Below, one piece after another: positions 41,710 through 52,432 of a stretch of 64,000 bases of DNA. Position 1 is the first letter of the stretch, and each line of letters opens with the position of its first letter. The DNA comes from Salvia splendens (taxonomy: Eukaryota > Streptophyta > Magnoliopsida > Lamiales > Lamiaceae), in contig NC_056049.1 in the NCBI RefSeq assembly GCF_004379255.2, forward strand, positions 24,350,063 to 24,414,062, in the 5' to 3' direction. The notes beneath the pieces were generated by a model. It was not told the origin of the DNA. It was given only the letters and a program-made list of their open reading frames with translations, and did no database searches. A program made the translations under genes and the position numbers.

Positions 41710-42093
41710 GCAGTTCGTTTCAGACGAAGTGCTTGATTCTTAAGCTGAATTGCGGTCTTGTATCCTCTTTAGAAGCTTTGACTCACAATCGTTGGCTTGT
41801 GGCAGCTCGTTTCAGACGAACTGCTTGTTTAAGCTGAATTGTGGTCTTGTATCCTCTTCAGAAGCTTTGACTCACAATCGTTGGCTTGTGGCAGCTCGTT
41901 TCAGACGAACTGCTTGTTTAAGCTGAATTGTGGTCTTGTATCCTCTTTAGAAGCTTGGACTTCACAATCGTTGGCTTATTGCAGTTCGTTTCAGACGAAC
42001 TGCTTGTTTAAGCTGAATTGTGGCCTTGTATCTTCTTTAGAAGCTTTGACTTCACAATCGTTGGCTTATTGCAGTTCGTTTTAGACGAACTGA
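41710..42093. repeat. Five repeated hairpins, ~80-100 bp apart
   Basis: Imperfect units carry a GCAGTTCGT / ACGAACTGC inverted repeat with a five-base loop, at 41710, 41812, 41891, 41981 and 42071, separated by a shared spacer (AAGCTGAATTGTGG...CACAATCGTTGGC). Some stems have single changes. Just before them (about 41555-41709) a ~60-bp unit (GGATCGGACTTTCCCTTGTC) repeats about three times. Confidence 0.85.
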
Positions 42094-42508
42094 CATCTCT
42101 TCGGTACGGAGGAGATGGAGTTCTCCTGTGGTTCCGGTACCGAGGAGGAACAGGAACATGTCGGGGTTGAGGATTCTTCTTTCCGGAAGACACGGCACTA
42201 CTGCGGTAGTGACTTTCATGTCTGGAGGAGGAAGGAGAATCCACCCTTTTCGTCTTCGGCTCTTGGCTCTTTTGCAGGAAGGCTAAGAACTCATCCTGCT
42301 TCTCAGCCAAGAACAGCTTGACAGCCTCATTCAAATCAGGCTGCTGGGAAGACTCGGTGTGTGGACCTTTTGAGCGGCTTGTTCCTTCTCCGTGAGAACT
42401 GGAAGTAGATTTTTCACGAGGCTGCTTTCCAGGCCTATGGGCTGCTGGATTAGCTTCCTCATGGTTATCACGGACGGAGGCACGGGTGTTATGTGATCTG
42501 GTATGCAT
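42008..42508 (-). CDS. Gag N-terminal stub of the tandem-repeat element
   Basis: A 166-codon ORF starting MHTRSHNTRA, the same opening as the gag-protease at 7908-10595 (MHTRSKG). It is basic, Ser/Pro/Arg-rich and low in complexity, with one predicted helix around EAVKLFLAEKQDEFLAFLQ (about 61-79). It ends in the hairpin repeats (last residues from the repeat), with no capsid, zinc knuckle or protease. It probably once was the pre-capsid part of a full gag. Translation is possible because the 5' LTR and leader are intact. Confidence 0.7.
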   Translation of the reverse strand: MHTRSHNTRASVRDNHEEANPAAHRPGKQPREKSTSSSHGEGTSRSKGPHTESSQQPDLNEAVKLFLAEKQDEFLAFLQKSQEPKTKRVDSPSSSRHESHYRSSAVSSGKKNPQPRHVPVPPRYRNHRRTPSPPYRRDVSSSKTNCNKPTIVKSKLLKKIQGHNSA

Positions 42509-42562
42509 TTTTTTGGTAGAAGAGGATCAAAAACTCGCTTTATCACAAATTTGGTTCTCTGT

Positions 42563-42580
42563 TTCCCACAGACGGCGCCA
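42563..42580 (-). other. Primer-binding site of the tandem-repeat element
   Basis: The minus strand reads TGGCGCCGTCTGTGGGAA one base after the 5' LTR, a primer site common in plant gypsy-type elements. I do not assign the tRNA. Confidence 0.8.
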
Positions 42581-42581
42581 G

Positions 42582-43205
42582 TGATGAATCCGCGAATTTC
42601 TGATGTTAGTAAATGCTGGTAGAGAATAAAGATCACGACACAAAGAATTTACGTGGTTCGATTTACTGAAGTAAATCTACGTCCACGGGAAGAAAAGAGG
42701 GCAGAGTTGTATTGCTTGATCTGTTTTCTACAGCTTACAATACAGACTTGCTATTTGATATTTTATCTCTCTAGAGAGCGAGAGAGAGCGTCTCCCTAAT
42801 CTATCTGATCTAAGTTCTATTTATACATTGAACTAAGATCGTGGCTTGCATCACCACTAATGATGGTTGTGGATGTCGTGGAGGTCATGCGATCCTGCAT
42901 GGGCCCACTATCCTGCATGAGTTAATGACTGCTTGACACCACTAAATAGATCGTGGGTGTAGTGGAGATCGTGGAGGTTCTGACATGAGTTGACTATCTC
43001 CCAGTTCGGTCAAATACTGAGACCGAACTGCTGAACTATTGCCGAGCAGCTTTTGCCGGTCTGAGAGTGGAGCTTGATTGGTCGGCTTTTACCGAGCTAT
43101 AGGCTGGGGCCGAACTCTTTGGTAATGCCGAACTGATACTCTTCCTTGGGCTTTGGGCTGATGGGCCGTCACTGCTGTTGGGCTTGTTTAGTCCGTACTC
43201 CATCA
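42582..43205 (-). repeat. 5' LTR of the tandem-repeat element
   Basis: 624 bp, next to the primer-binding site on the minus strand. A TATTTATACATT stretch (about 42817) may be its TATA region in either sense. Confidence 0.92.
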
Positions 43206-43349
43206 CTTTCATCCAATTCATGCTAGATATTCTTTATAAGATCATCCGAAAATTTGTCGATGATCATTTGAATCTATGTTCCTCTGCATCATTTGGAAGC
43301 GCAATTGATGTTGGATTGTTGGGCAAGAACGTTACTTCTCTTTCAATCT

Positions 43350-43945
43350 GTTGTCATTTCACCAAGTTGTTGACTGCTGTGGTAAAGATGCAGAAATACT
43401 CACTTGCCCTTCACCTGTTCGACAAAATGCTTCAAAGGGGTGCTCCTCTAGATCACTACACCTTGAATATTGCCATCGATTGTTTCTGCCGACTGAAAAG
43501 ACCTGATTTTGGGTTTGCGATCTTAGGCAGTTTCTTCAAACGTGGGTATGAGCCTGACGTGGTGACTCTTAACACTCTCGTCAAAGGACTTTTATTGGTC
43601 GGAAGGATCCCAGAGGCAGCAAAGCTGTGTTGGAAGTTGTCCACGGAGCAACTGTGCAATCCCGATGAATATACGTATACTACTATGCTTAATGGGTTAT
43701 GCAAAGCTGGAGGTACTCTTGAGGCGCTCAAATTGCTCAGTCTATTGGAAAAAGGAAGTTGCAAACCTAATGTTTATGCTTATAACATAGTTATTGATGG
43801 TTTGTGCAAAGATAGAAAGGTTGACGATGCTCTTCAACTCTTCTCCACCTTGGGTGAGAAGGGGATTTCACCCGATGTTGTTACCTATAGTTCAATAATT
43901 GAGGGGTTATGCAACCATAGTAGAGGAAAAGAGGATTTACACGGG
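43350..43945 (+). pseudogene. Truncated RFL-type PPR copy
   Basis: Five to six clean PPR motifs from HFTKLLTAVVKMQKYSLALHLFDKM to VVTYSSIIEGLCNHSRGKE, then divergence (DLHGQTI, stop at 43957). The usual presequence is absent. Instead the frame runs back through unrelated sequence (43211-43340) resembling the upstream region of the 52432 copy (ATCTTATAAAGAATAT-like, compare 52815), and then into the neighbouring LTR. Probably non-functional: no start with a targeting signal and less than half the repeats. The LTR element landed about 140 bp upstream of the surviving repeats. Confidence 0.85.
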
Positions 43946-43957
43946 CAGACAATTTGA

Positions 43958-44439
43958 TCAATTGTGTCTCTTTCGCGAACGACTTACTCTTCAGGCAACA
44001 ATAATGTTTGCCTTGCCTGGACTGGACCCCTCCAAACACACGTCTCCAAGGAATGTACAAATGTTGCCTTGCCTGGACCCCTCCAAACACACGTCTCCAA
44101 GGAATGTACAAAGTTAAACGCTGTTTAAATAAAAATAACAAAATGTACTTAATTGAAAAATAATAAAACTTTTTATATGATTTATGTAAATTTCAAACTT
44201 TTTATACTAATATGAAATAAATGTGAAAGATTTTGTATGGGTTATATATTTATCCCGTTAATTAGGTTAGAGAATGAGGGCCGCTATTTTTTTCATGGTG
44301 GCGACTGCATCTTCTTCTTAATCTTCAACATGAAGCCTTTGCGGATATTCGCTCTCACAATATCCGGGCAGTCTGTTCCATGGTGGCGGAAGTGTGCAAC
44401 GGAAACGAAGGAAAAGGTCTTTTGAGTGATATGTATGTA
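43958..44439. repeat. Tandem ~55-bp duplication and spacer
   Basis: At about 44008-44113 a unit ending CCCCTCCAAACACACGTCTCCAAG + GAATGTACAAA occurs twice. It resembles the segment ACCCCTCTGAACAG...ACGCGTCTCCAG of the exon-like repeat at about 17884-17917. The rest is AT-rich and without genes. Confidence 0.6.
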
Positions 44440-44646
44440 CTCCCTCCGTCCCACTCAAGATGACCACATTCTTGAGTGGCACGGAGTTTTAGAAAATATT
44501 GTTAGATGGAATAAAGTAGAGAGAGAAAAAGATAGTTGAATATTTTAATAAGGAAAGAGGAAAGAGGAGGTTATTTCCAAAATTGGAAAATGGTTATCTT
44601 GATTGGGTCAAAGGAAATGTGATCATCTTGAATGAGACCGAGAGAG
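44440..44646. mobile_element. Stowaway MITE
   Basis: Terminal repeats CTCCCTCCGTCCCA at the left and, inverted, CTCTCTCGGTCTCA at the right, extending inward (CTCAAGATGACCACATT / ATTCAAGATGATCACATT). TA flanks both ends (44438-44439 and 44647-44648). 207 bp. Confidence 0.85.
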
Positions 44647-44648
44647 TA

Positions 44649-46612
44649 TTTAATTAAAAGTCTTTTAGATTCAAATGCTAAGACCTTCTTCTTTTTTGTT
44701 GTTATTGGTTGAAATTTTTAAGAAATGTAACGAAAATGAGATTGAAAAAGTTGGTAGGATGTGCGTCCTACTTTTAAAGTATTGGTTTTATAATAATATG
44801 TAAATGGGAATACGTTAATGGAATGTACGATCTACTACCAAAAAATGATAAAAAGTGAAATGTGATAAATTTTGTGGAATAAGCGGAAATAGAAAAATGT
44901 GATTAAATTTTAGAGACAGATGGAGTAATTTTTATACTACTTACATGTTTCATTTTAAAAAACTTAAATTAAATTATAAGTAATTAGTGTAATTAAATTA
45001 GTATTTTAAATATAATAAAGAAAACATAATTAATTTTAAATATTGTAATTTTCACTTAATATAAAAATAATACAATTTAAACAGGTTAAAAATTAAACAA
45101 ATACTCACCAAAACAATTTTTAATAGAGTATTAAACTTGGTTATCCATCATTTTTAGAGTATTTAATAAAAGTTGTTACCATCCATGGTTACCATTCAGA
45201 ATTGATTTTAAACATTTAACAAATTCATGAATAAATACTCTTTCTGTTGTATGTGTGATTGATCGTCGAGTTACTGAGCTTGATTGAGCTCACGAGCTGG
45301 AAATGGAATGAAGAAGCCGTCGAGGTTCAGCAGCCGTCGGATCTCCTTAGGATTAGTTAGTTTTAATCTTGGCCGTTGATTGTACTAGCAGTTAGATTCA
45401 ATATAAAGGCTGTTAGTTAGTTTGTTTTCATTCATTCTTTCTCATTTGTGATATATAGCTCGATTCAAGAGTGATTCAATAAGATTTCCAATAAGATTTG
45501 GAATATTTTATGTATTGTTATATGAGTTAATGATGGGAGAGTAAAGTAGGAGAAATAAAAAAAGTAGAGATAGAGATAGAGAGAGTTTTATTTAACAACA
45601 TATTACAACCAAAAAATGTCACTTGGTGCAGTGATTGGGAGATATGTTACTTAAATGTCGATATGCCTCCTTGTTTCATCTCTCCAACCTTTTGGTTCCT
45701 GATTTGATTTGCATAGTCTTCCTATAACTTGACATCATAGAAGCCCTCTTGCAAATTTTAATTTCCATCAATTATATTAATAGCGCTTACATATACAAAT
45801 ATAAATGACGGTTTGATATACGAATATACATGTTATATTTCAACATATTTAATGCATATCTGAATATTACTAAATTAAAAAACTTTTATTTCCATTAATA
45901 TAATTAAATTAAAACACACAATAAAATTGAGGCTTCAATGCGGCAGTTTCCGGCAAATATAATTGAGAATTCAGCAGTTAAATGTATATAATGCAATATC
46001 TTTTTTTTTTAGTATAAATTTAAGAAAAGTTAAAAAAGGTACCTAGAAATAAGTGTAATTCTAGGCTTAAATATGTAGTTCATGTTACATATTTCATTTC
46101 AAGACAGCCCTAGAATATAATATTGGCCTGCACTGTTTGAATGGGCAATAACACTAAGGACTTGTTCACTTAGTCATTTAGGAAAACTCATATTTATAAC
46201 TAGGACATAATTGAATATGGATGGCCCACCAATTAATGGATCAAATATGTTTATTCGGTATATGAGATTTGGGTGAGTTATCATGGGGGCCCCACCAATT
46301 CTGGTTAACTTTCAAGCATAGAATTGAAAATCACGTACTTTGGAAGTTTTAAAACTGGAGAATGTTTAGATGAATAGTGCGGGCCGTGTTTTATATATTG
46401 GGTTTCACTTAAAAGTTGAACACCTATATTTCACCAGTTTTGAGCCCAAAACTGGTGAAAACCGACAAAGTGAACGATAAATCAATTCATCCGATGTTGG
46501 TTGTTTTCATATCTTACATAGGTTGTTGTGCCTAGAAATGAGATGAATACTCCACAATTGCCCCTGTGGAATGTGAATATTTTTTTTTGGATAAGGGCAT
46601 TTTAGTTAGATC
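44649..46612. other. Intergenic, AT-rich, no gene
   Basis: No coding sequence recognised. GGACTTGTTCACTTAG near 46157, facing TTAACTAAACAGCCT near 47465, may be the ends of a Tourist/Harbinger-type element interrupted by the hAT element; this is weak. Confidence 0.45.
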
Positions 46613-46620
46613 GATAGGAC

Positions 46621-47352
46621 TAGGGATGTCAATTTAGCCCGCAACCCGTGGGCTGACCCGAATAGCCCGCCAAATTTATAGGGTTAGGGCTGAAAATTTC
46701 CAGCCCGATAAAATTACAGCCCGATTAGCCCGCACCCGATTAACCCGCAACCCGTTAGGGCCAGACCCGAAAACCCGATGGGCTGGCCCGGAAACCCGAT
46801 AAAATTTATATTGTTTTATTTGTTTGACTCTAATTCGACACTTCATTGATTATTTTATAATACAGATTACTGAAAAAATAATTTTCCATTTTATATATTA
46901 AATATATAAATTATATATTAAGTTTTTATTAATATAATAATAGATAAATGAATTAGAAACTTCAAATTCACTAAAAAAATATATTTAAATTTCTAAACAT
47001 GCTTTAAAATTTCTTATGTTTATGTTTTATGTTGCATAAATCTCAAATATTAGTATTTGATCATGTTAATATTTGAGTTTACGCATATATCTCAAATTTA
47101 TCATAATTAAATATTTTACATTTTATAAATATAACTAATTTTCACAATTATTTATTGGATTGATCGCATGTTAATTTTATCGGTAGCAACCCGATTAACC
47201 CGATGGGCTAGCCCGAAACCCGAGCTTTTAGGGTTAGGGCTGAACTTTTATAACCCGAAAAAATAACAACCCGATTAGCCCGCACCCGATTGACCCGCAA
47301 CCCGAATATGGTTGGCCTGAAACCCGGTGGGCTGGCCCGATTGACATCCCTA
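46621..47352. mobile_element. hAT-type non-autonomous element with CCCGAT-rich ends
   Basis: Perfect inverted termini TAGGGATGTCAAT / ATTGACATCCCTA, flanked by the perfect 8-bp duplication GATAGGAC (46613-46620 and 47353-47360). Subterminal regions are full of the short motifs AACCCG and AGCCCG, the usual arrangement of transposase-binding repeats in hAT elements. 732 bp, no ORF. Confidence 0.92.
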
Positions 47353-47698
47353 GATAGGACCCATTCAATTAAATGATAAATAATTCATGGAATTCTATTT
47401 ATGATAAAATCATGAGATTTAACTGTACAAACTATATAAATTTAATTATGAGATATAGTCTTATTAACTAAACAGCCTAATAATATATGATTGGTTAGCA
47501 AAAGAGGTTGAACAAATCAAAACTCAAGATTACTATTACAGTTTTAAAAGCTTCTTTTTAGCTATACACACCACGTGTATTTATTTCATTAAACCTTTCA
47601 TATTAAAATTGTTTCCCAATTATTTCATTAAGCCTCTTTGCCAACTGTTTCCCTTTTCCTCACTTTCAAATTTCAATTTCACCTGCTGATTAGGGAAG

Positions 47699-49588
47699 AT
47701 GAGCAGAAGGGCTGCTGTTTCTGCAATCGATCTCATTCATGGAAAAGGATTTCTCAATCGATGGTCTCATAAATCGGGTGTTCTCTCTCCTCTATCCTCT
47801 CTCTTCTCCTCCAAGGCTTTTCAACCTAAGCGGCGCCCAATAGATTTCAGTACTGTTAAAGAATTAGATGATGCTATTAAATTGTTTGGAAAAATGAAGA
47901 GTATGCGGCCTCAGCCTTCTATTCGAGTGTACAACAATCTTATGAGTGTTAGTGTAAAGATTGAGCAGTATTCTTTTGCCCTCAATGTGTTCGACGAAAT
48001 GCTTCAAATGGGTTTCCCGGTTGATATGTACACTATGAGTATTGCAATTAACTGTTGCTATCACTTGAAAGATATATACTCTGGTTTTGCTATATTGGCT
48101 TTCTCTTTTAAGAGTGGTTACGAACCAGATGCTGTGACAATCAGCCATCTCATTAAAGGGTTGTTTTTAGAGGGTAAGGAGGCAGAATCTGTGAAATTAT
48201 TCCAAAAGGTTCTGGATTTAAAACTTTGCGAGCCTGATCAGGTTATGATTCTGCACTTGATAGATGGGTTATGCAAAACTGGACAGGTCATTGCGGCTTA
48301 CGATTGGGTTCGTAGATTAGAAAGTTGTGGGCTGAGGCCCGACGTTTGGGCTTATAGCGCATTAATTGATGGGTTCTGCAAGGTGGGAAATGTGGATGGC
48401 GCTTTGCCACTTCTACCTGAGATGACCAGCAAGGGTATTTTACCCAATGTGGTCACATATAATGCACTTATTGATGGATTTTGTTTGAAAGGTGAAGTAG
48501 ATAAAGCAAAACAGTTATTAGATTCCATGGTAGAGATGGACCTGAAACCTAATATTTTAAGTTATAGCAGTTTATTAAATGGATACTGTAAGAAGGGGCG
48601 TGTGGATGAAGCTCGGCTTGTTTTTCATGATATTTCATGTAAAGGTTTGCTGCATAATGTGTTTACCTATAATACTATGATACACGGATTATTTAGTGCA
48701 AATAAATTTGCCGAGGGCTGGAAACTTTTTGAGAATATGGAAGATCAACAAATGTGTTTTCCTGACTTGCATACTTATACTATATTGTTGGATGTACTGT
48801 GTAGCAATGGAGAGATGGATAAGGCTGTTTCATTATTGCGCCTGATTGAAGATAAAGGATTTACCCCTAATATTGTTAGTTACAACAGCTTATTGAATGG
48901 ATATTTCAAAAAGGGAAGCATGTATGAAGCTTGGCTCCTTTTTCTTGAAATTCCCAATAAAGGCTTGGTGCGAGATAACCGTATTTATAATACCATGATA
49001 CACGGATTATTTAGTGCAAATAAATTTGGCGAAGGCTTGAAACTTTTTCAGAATATGAAAGATCAACAAATGTGTTTTCCTGACTTGCGTACTTATAATA
49101 TATTGTTGGATGGGCTGTGTAATAATGGGGAGACTGATGAGGCTCTTTTGTTGCTGCGCAAGATTGAAGATAAAGGATTTACCCCTGACGTAGTCACGTA
49201 CGGTGCTCTCATAAATGGATTATGCAAAAATGGAAAACATGGCCTTGCGAGACATCTTTTCAATCAACTTCAATCATATGGTGTACAACCTAATGTTCAG
49301 ATATATACTATAATCATTGGTTCATTTTGTCAAGAAGGGTCTTTCGAGGAGGTAAAACGTTTGCTGTTAGAGATGGAGGATCGCGGCTGTGGACCTAATC
49401 GTGCAACATACAATGTCATCATCAGGAGTCTGCGAAAGCAAAACAAGGCTCACAGGGCAAGATCATTCATGGAAGAAATGCGTGAAAAGGGATTCTCTAC
49501 TGATTCTGCAACTTCTTCGGTGCCAAGTGGAGATGATATTTTCCTCAAATTTATGAAGGACCTTGCATCCAAGGAAATTGTATCCTAG
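47699..49588 (+). CDS. P-class PPR protein, 629 residues, intact
   Basis: A basic, Ser/Arg-rich N-terminus (residues 1-50) fits an organelle, probably mitochondrial, presequence. About 15 full 35/36-residue PPR motifs follow (about residues 57-600), for example VVTYNALIDGFCLKGEVDKA and VVTYGALINGLCKNGKHGLA. Each motif binds one RNA base, so the protein should bind a ~15-base organellar RNA and affect its processing or stability. Repeats 8-10 are duplicated as repeats 11-13: a 318-bp (106-codon) in-frame tandem copy still highly similar at the DNA level (48671 on versus 48989 on). It is divergent from the other PPR copies here, so an older lineage. Start chosen at the first Met, just before the presequence. 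Confidence 0.93.
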   Translation: MSRRAAVSAIDLIHGKGFLNRWSHKSGVLSPLSSLFSSKAFQPKRRPIDFSTVKELDDAIKLFGKMKSMRPQPSIRVYNNLMSVSVKIEQYSFALNVFDEMLQMGFPVDMYTMSIAINCCYHLKDIYSGFAILAFSFKSGYEPDAVTISHLIKGLFLEGKEAESVKLFQKVLDLKLCEPDQVMILHLIDGLCKTGQVIAAYDWVRRLESCGLRPDVWAYSALIDGFCKVGNVDGALPLLPEMTSKGILPNVVTYNALIDGFCLKGEVDKAKQLLDSMVEMDLKPNILSYSSLLNGYCKKGRVDEARLVFHDISCKGLLHNVFTYNTMIHGLFSANKFAEGWKLFENMEDQQMCFPDLHTYTILLDVLCSNGEMDKAVSLLRLIEDKGFTPNIVSYNSLLNGYFKKGSMYEAWLLFLEIPNKGLVRDNRIYNTMIHGLFSANKFGEGLKLFQNMKDQQMCFPDLRTYNILLDGLCNNGETDEALLLLRKIEDKGFTPDVVTYGALINGLCKNGKHGLARHLFNQLQSYGVQPNVQIYTIIIGSFCQEGSFEEVKRLLLEMEDRGCGPNRATYNVIIRSLRKQNKAHRARSFMEEMREKGFSTDSATSSVPSGDDIFLKFMKDLASKEIVS

Positions 49589-50328
49589 TCCGTATCAAGT
49601 GGAGGTTAGTGACATTATCACCATTCTTTATGCATACTAATACTGTACGATTTCGAACTTAGTTTTTGCCATTCAGTTATTGTCTTTTTCAAGAGAGTTT
49701 AATCTGAAACTTATATATTGAAACTGCTGATTTTAGTTCATTTTATGTTTGTTTCTACGCATGCTTTGTTGTTTCTAGTGCAGGGCGAGGATCGATGCAG
49801 CCCAAGAGGTTTATGTCTCGGAGCTTCAAGCCGGATTCAATTTTTTGTATGCTTGTGATGTATGAGTTCCTTAATGCTGCTGCGTGATGCAATTGAACAT
49901 GCGAATATGATCAGAGTATATTTGTTTTCAAAACTTGTTATATTTGGATGAGCTAAATGGTTAGTTGCTGAGGATTCTATCTACATTTTGGTAACTGAGA
50001 ATTCATTTTCATTTTGTGCTTTTACATGACTCTCTGGTTCTGTCAAACCATTCCGGCTAAGAGAAAAAATGGGTTAGGTCAAGCTTGTTCCAATATCATC
50101 CAACAAATATATAGCAATATAAATTCTTATACATAGTGTGAAGTACGTGATTGAATTATTAAGATAAAGATAGTTAAGATATTAGTACACTTATTACACA
50201 GTTTTCACCAATGACAGAATTGGAAACTTGTGTTTCCAATAACAGTAAAAGGGCCCATTTTGGCATTCTGAAGAAACTGAAGGTGAGCAGGATAAGTCCA
50301 CCTCTGTACTAAAAGGGCCCTTTGCTGC
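49589..50328. other. PPR 3' flank and intergenic sequence
   Basis: No gene recognised. TGCAG at about 49779-49783 could be the acceptor of a 3'-UTR intron, since the sequence around CAGGGCGAGGATCGATGCAG is richer in GC than its surroundings. Confidence 0.4.
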
Positions 50329-50548
50329 CTAACTTGAATGCATTTCAACAAGTAAATTCTGGTAGTCAAAATAGTCCGCGAAAAGACTCAGAACCTCTGG
50401 AGAACATATGTCAATATAGCAATCCTGCATATCATTGTAAAGAGATACAGAAGAACGATCGACCAACATAGTGAGGGTGGTCGTATCAGTATCATAATAT
50501 AAGAGCTCTTTGGTTTCAGGATCAATTGCCATAAACAGCTCCGAGACA
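50329..50548 (-). pseudogene. Fragment of an eIF2B-epsilon gene
   Basis: The minus-strand frame VSELFMAIDPETKELLYYD followed by SLYNDMQDCYIDICSPEVLS and LFADYFDYQNL matches, from memory of the family, the nucleotidyltransferase-like region of plant translation initiation factor eIF2B subunit epsilon, which exchanges GDP for GTP on eIF2. Only about 70 residues are present, with no flanking exons, and the frame runs into a stop (VEMHSS). It is a relocated or captured gene fragment. The assignment rests on the QDCYIDICSPEVLSLF signature; I could not search. Confidence 0.6.
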
Positions 50549-50773
50549 AGATTGATGTGTTAATAGAGACGGCTTTAAGAACATCGCTCACAGTATCACA
50601 TCAAACCATCACAATACAATTCAAGCATTTAATATCAATATATAAACAAACAGATTCAACGCCCAAATTAGAACTTGTGCGCTCTAAAGTATCTGTTAAA
50701 ATAGTAGTAATAAGGAGTACCATGTCACACATACCATCCAAACTAGATTAGCCTACACCTTCAAGTGGTGTCA

Positions 50774-52432
50774 TCAAATAGTGGTGGCTCCAAGTGTGCA
50801 TCCCCCTCTTGCAATCATCTCTTTCAAGACAAGAATCGCATCGTCCAACTTATTCCATTTGAGAAGACCTTGAACAAAAACGTTGTATGTCACTGTATCG
50901 GGCAAGCACCCCTTGTTCACCATTTGTACCATCAAATCCTTAGCCTCTTCTATCTGCCCTTCTTTGCAAAGTGCACCAATAAGGCTTGTATATGTTATAA
51001 CACTAGGCTGCAAATTTCGGGAAGGAAGCTCGTTAAACACATCCTTTGCTTGTCTGAGTTTACCATCATTGCACAACCCTTCAATGAGGATATCATAAAT
51101 TACTATGTTTGGAATGATGCCTTTGTTTTCCATGGTATGCAACATGGAAAATGCTTCATCAATACGATGAGCACTACACAAACCATGTAACAAGATCCTG
51201 TAAGTAATTTCAGTAGGAAACACTAGTAGAGCTTCCATCGCTTTGAACAGCTTTAACACCGGCCTTCACAAAATAAGGCTTCTATCATTGAGAAACCGCA
51301 TTGTGCTCTAACCCTTTTGTGCGAATCAGGGTAAAAATACGACTGACTTCATCAATTCGTCCCAACTTGCAGTACCCATTCATCAAACTAGTGTAGCTTC
51401 TAACATCAGGCTTGATGCCGGATTTCACCGCTGATTGGAAAATGTGTCTAGCCTTATCCATTTCTCCCTGTAAACAATATCCATTCACCAACGCATTGTA
51501 TGTAACAATGTCGGGTTGAACATCAATTTGCCTCATCTTGACCAGCATATGCTCGGCCTCTTCCATCCTTCCCTCTCGGCAAAGAGCATCTACAAAAATA
51601 TTACAAGTAACCACATTTGGGAAGACCTTATGCGATATCATCTTCCTTATCATGTCTTCAGCCTCTTTTCCTCTACTATGGTTGCATAACCCCTCAATTA
51701 TTGAATTATAGGTCACAACATTGGGTGAAATTCCCTTCTCACCCAAGGTAGAGAAGAGTTTGAGAGCGTCGTCGACCTTTCTATCTTTGCACAAGCCATC
51801 AATAACTATGCTATAAGCATAAACATTAAGTTTGCGGCTTTCTTTTTCCAACTCACTAAGCAATTCGAGCGCCTTAGAGTACCTCCTGCTTTGCATAACC
51901 CATTAAGCATAGTAGTATACGTATATTCATCGGGAGTGCACAGTTGCTCCGCAGACAACTTACACCACAGCTTTGCAGCCTCCGGGATCCTTCTGACCAA
52001 TACAAGCCCTTTGATGAGAGTGTTAAAAGTTACCACATTAGGCTTATACTCACGCTTGAAGAAACTGCCTAAAATCGCAAACCCAAAATCAGGCATTTTC
52101 AGTCGGCAGAAGCAATCGGTCGCAATAGTCAAGGTGTAGTGATTTACAGGAGCACCCCTTTGAAGCATTTCGTCGAACAGGTGAAGTGCAAGTGAGTATT
52201 GCTTTATCTTGACCACGGCACTCAGTAACTTGTTGAAATCAACAACAGAAGGGGGCGGATGCATTCTCAACATATTCTGGAATTGATCGATGGCATCATC
52301 GGGCTCACGTATGCAGCTGAAATCGAATCTGGGAAATGCGGAAAAGCATCGAATTTGATGGCTGGCGCTGAGAAATGAGTGATAAAATAGGGGTTTAAAC
52401 GAACAATTTGATAGAAATCTTCGGAAGATCAT
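50774..52432 (-). pseudogene. RFL-type PPR pseudogene
   Basis: Begins with the family presequence (MIFRRFLSNC, then HQIRCFSAFPRFDF) and carries about 14 PPR motifs, but is broken. A one-base deletion near 51880 (GTACTCTAAGG where other copies have GTACTCTTAAGG) shifts frame after LCKAGGTL. A deletion near 51270-51290 creates a stop after the repeat ending GLEHN. The C terminus is deleted after TLGATTI. Between breaks the code is clean, so the loss is recent. It is inverted relative to the other PPR copies. Its 3' flank (50720-50760) still matches theirs. Confidence 0.9.

Larger units (their letters stand above)
40245..43205 (-). mobile_element. Young non-autonomous LTR element made of a gag stub and tandem repeats
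   Basis: LTRs of 624 bp each (40245-40868 and 42582-43205, TGATG...CATCA) differ at one position by eye. Perfect target duplication CTTTC (40240-40244 and 43206-43210). A primer-binding site (TGGCGCCGTCTGTGGGAA) and a purine tract are present, giving a minus-strand orientation. The 1.7-kb interior holds only the N-terminal gag stub, fifteen 39-bp repeats, a short ~60-bp repeat and five hairpin-bearing repeats. No capsid, protease or pol domain. Confidence 0.93.

Noticed and set aside
46157..47480. Tourist/Harbinger element surrounding the hAT element
   Set aside because: The two candidate ends match only loosely and the TAA flanks are not clear.
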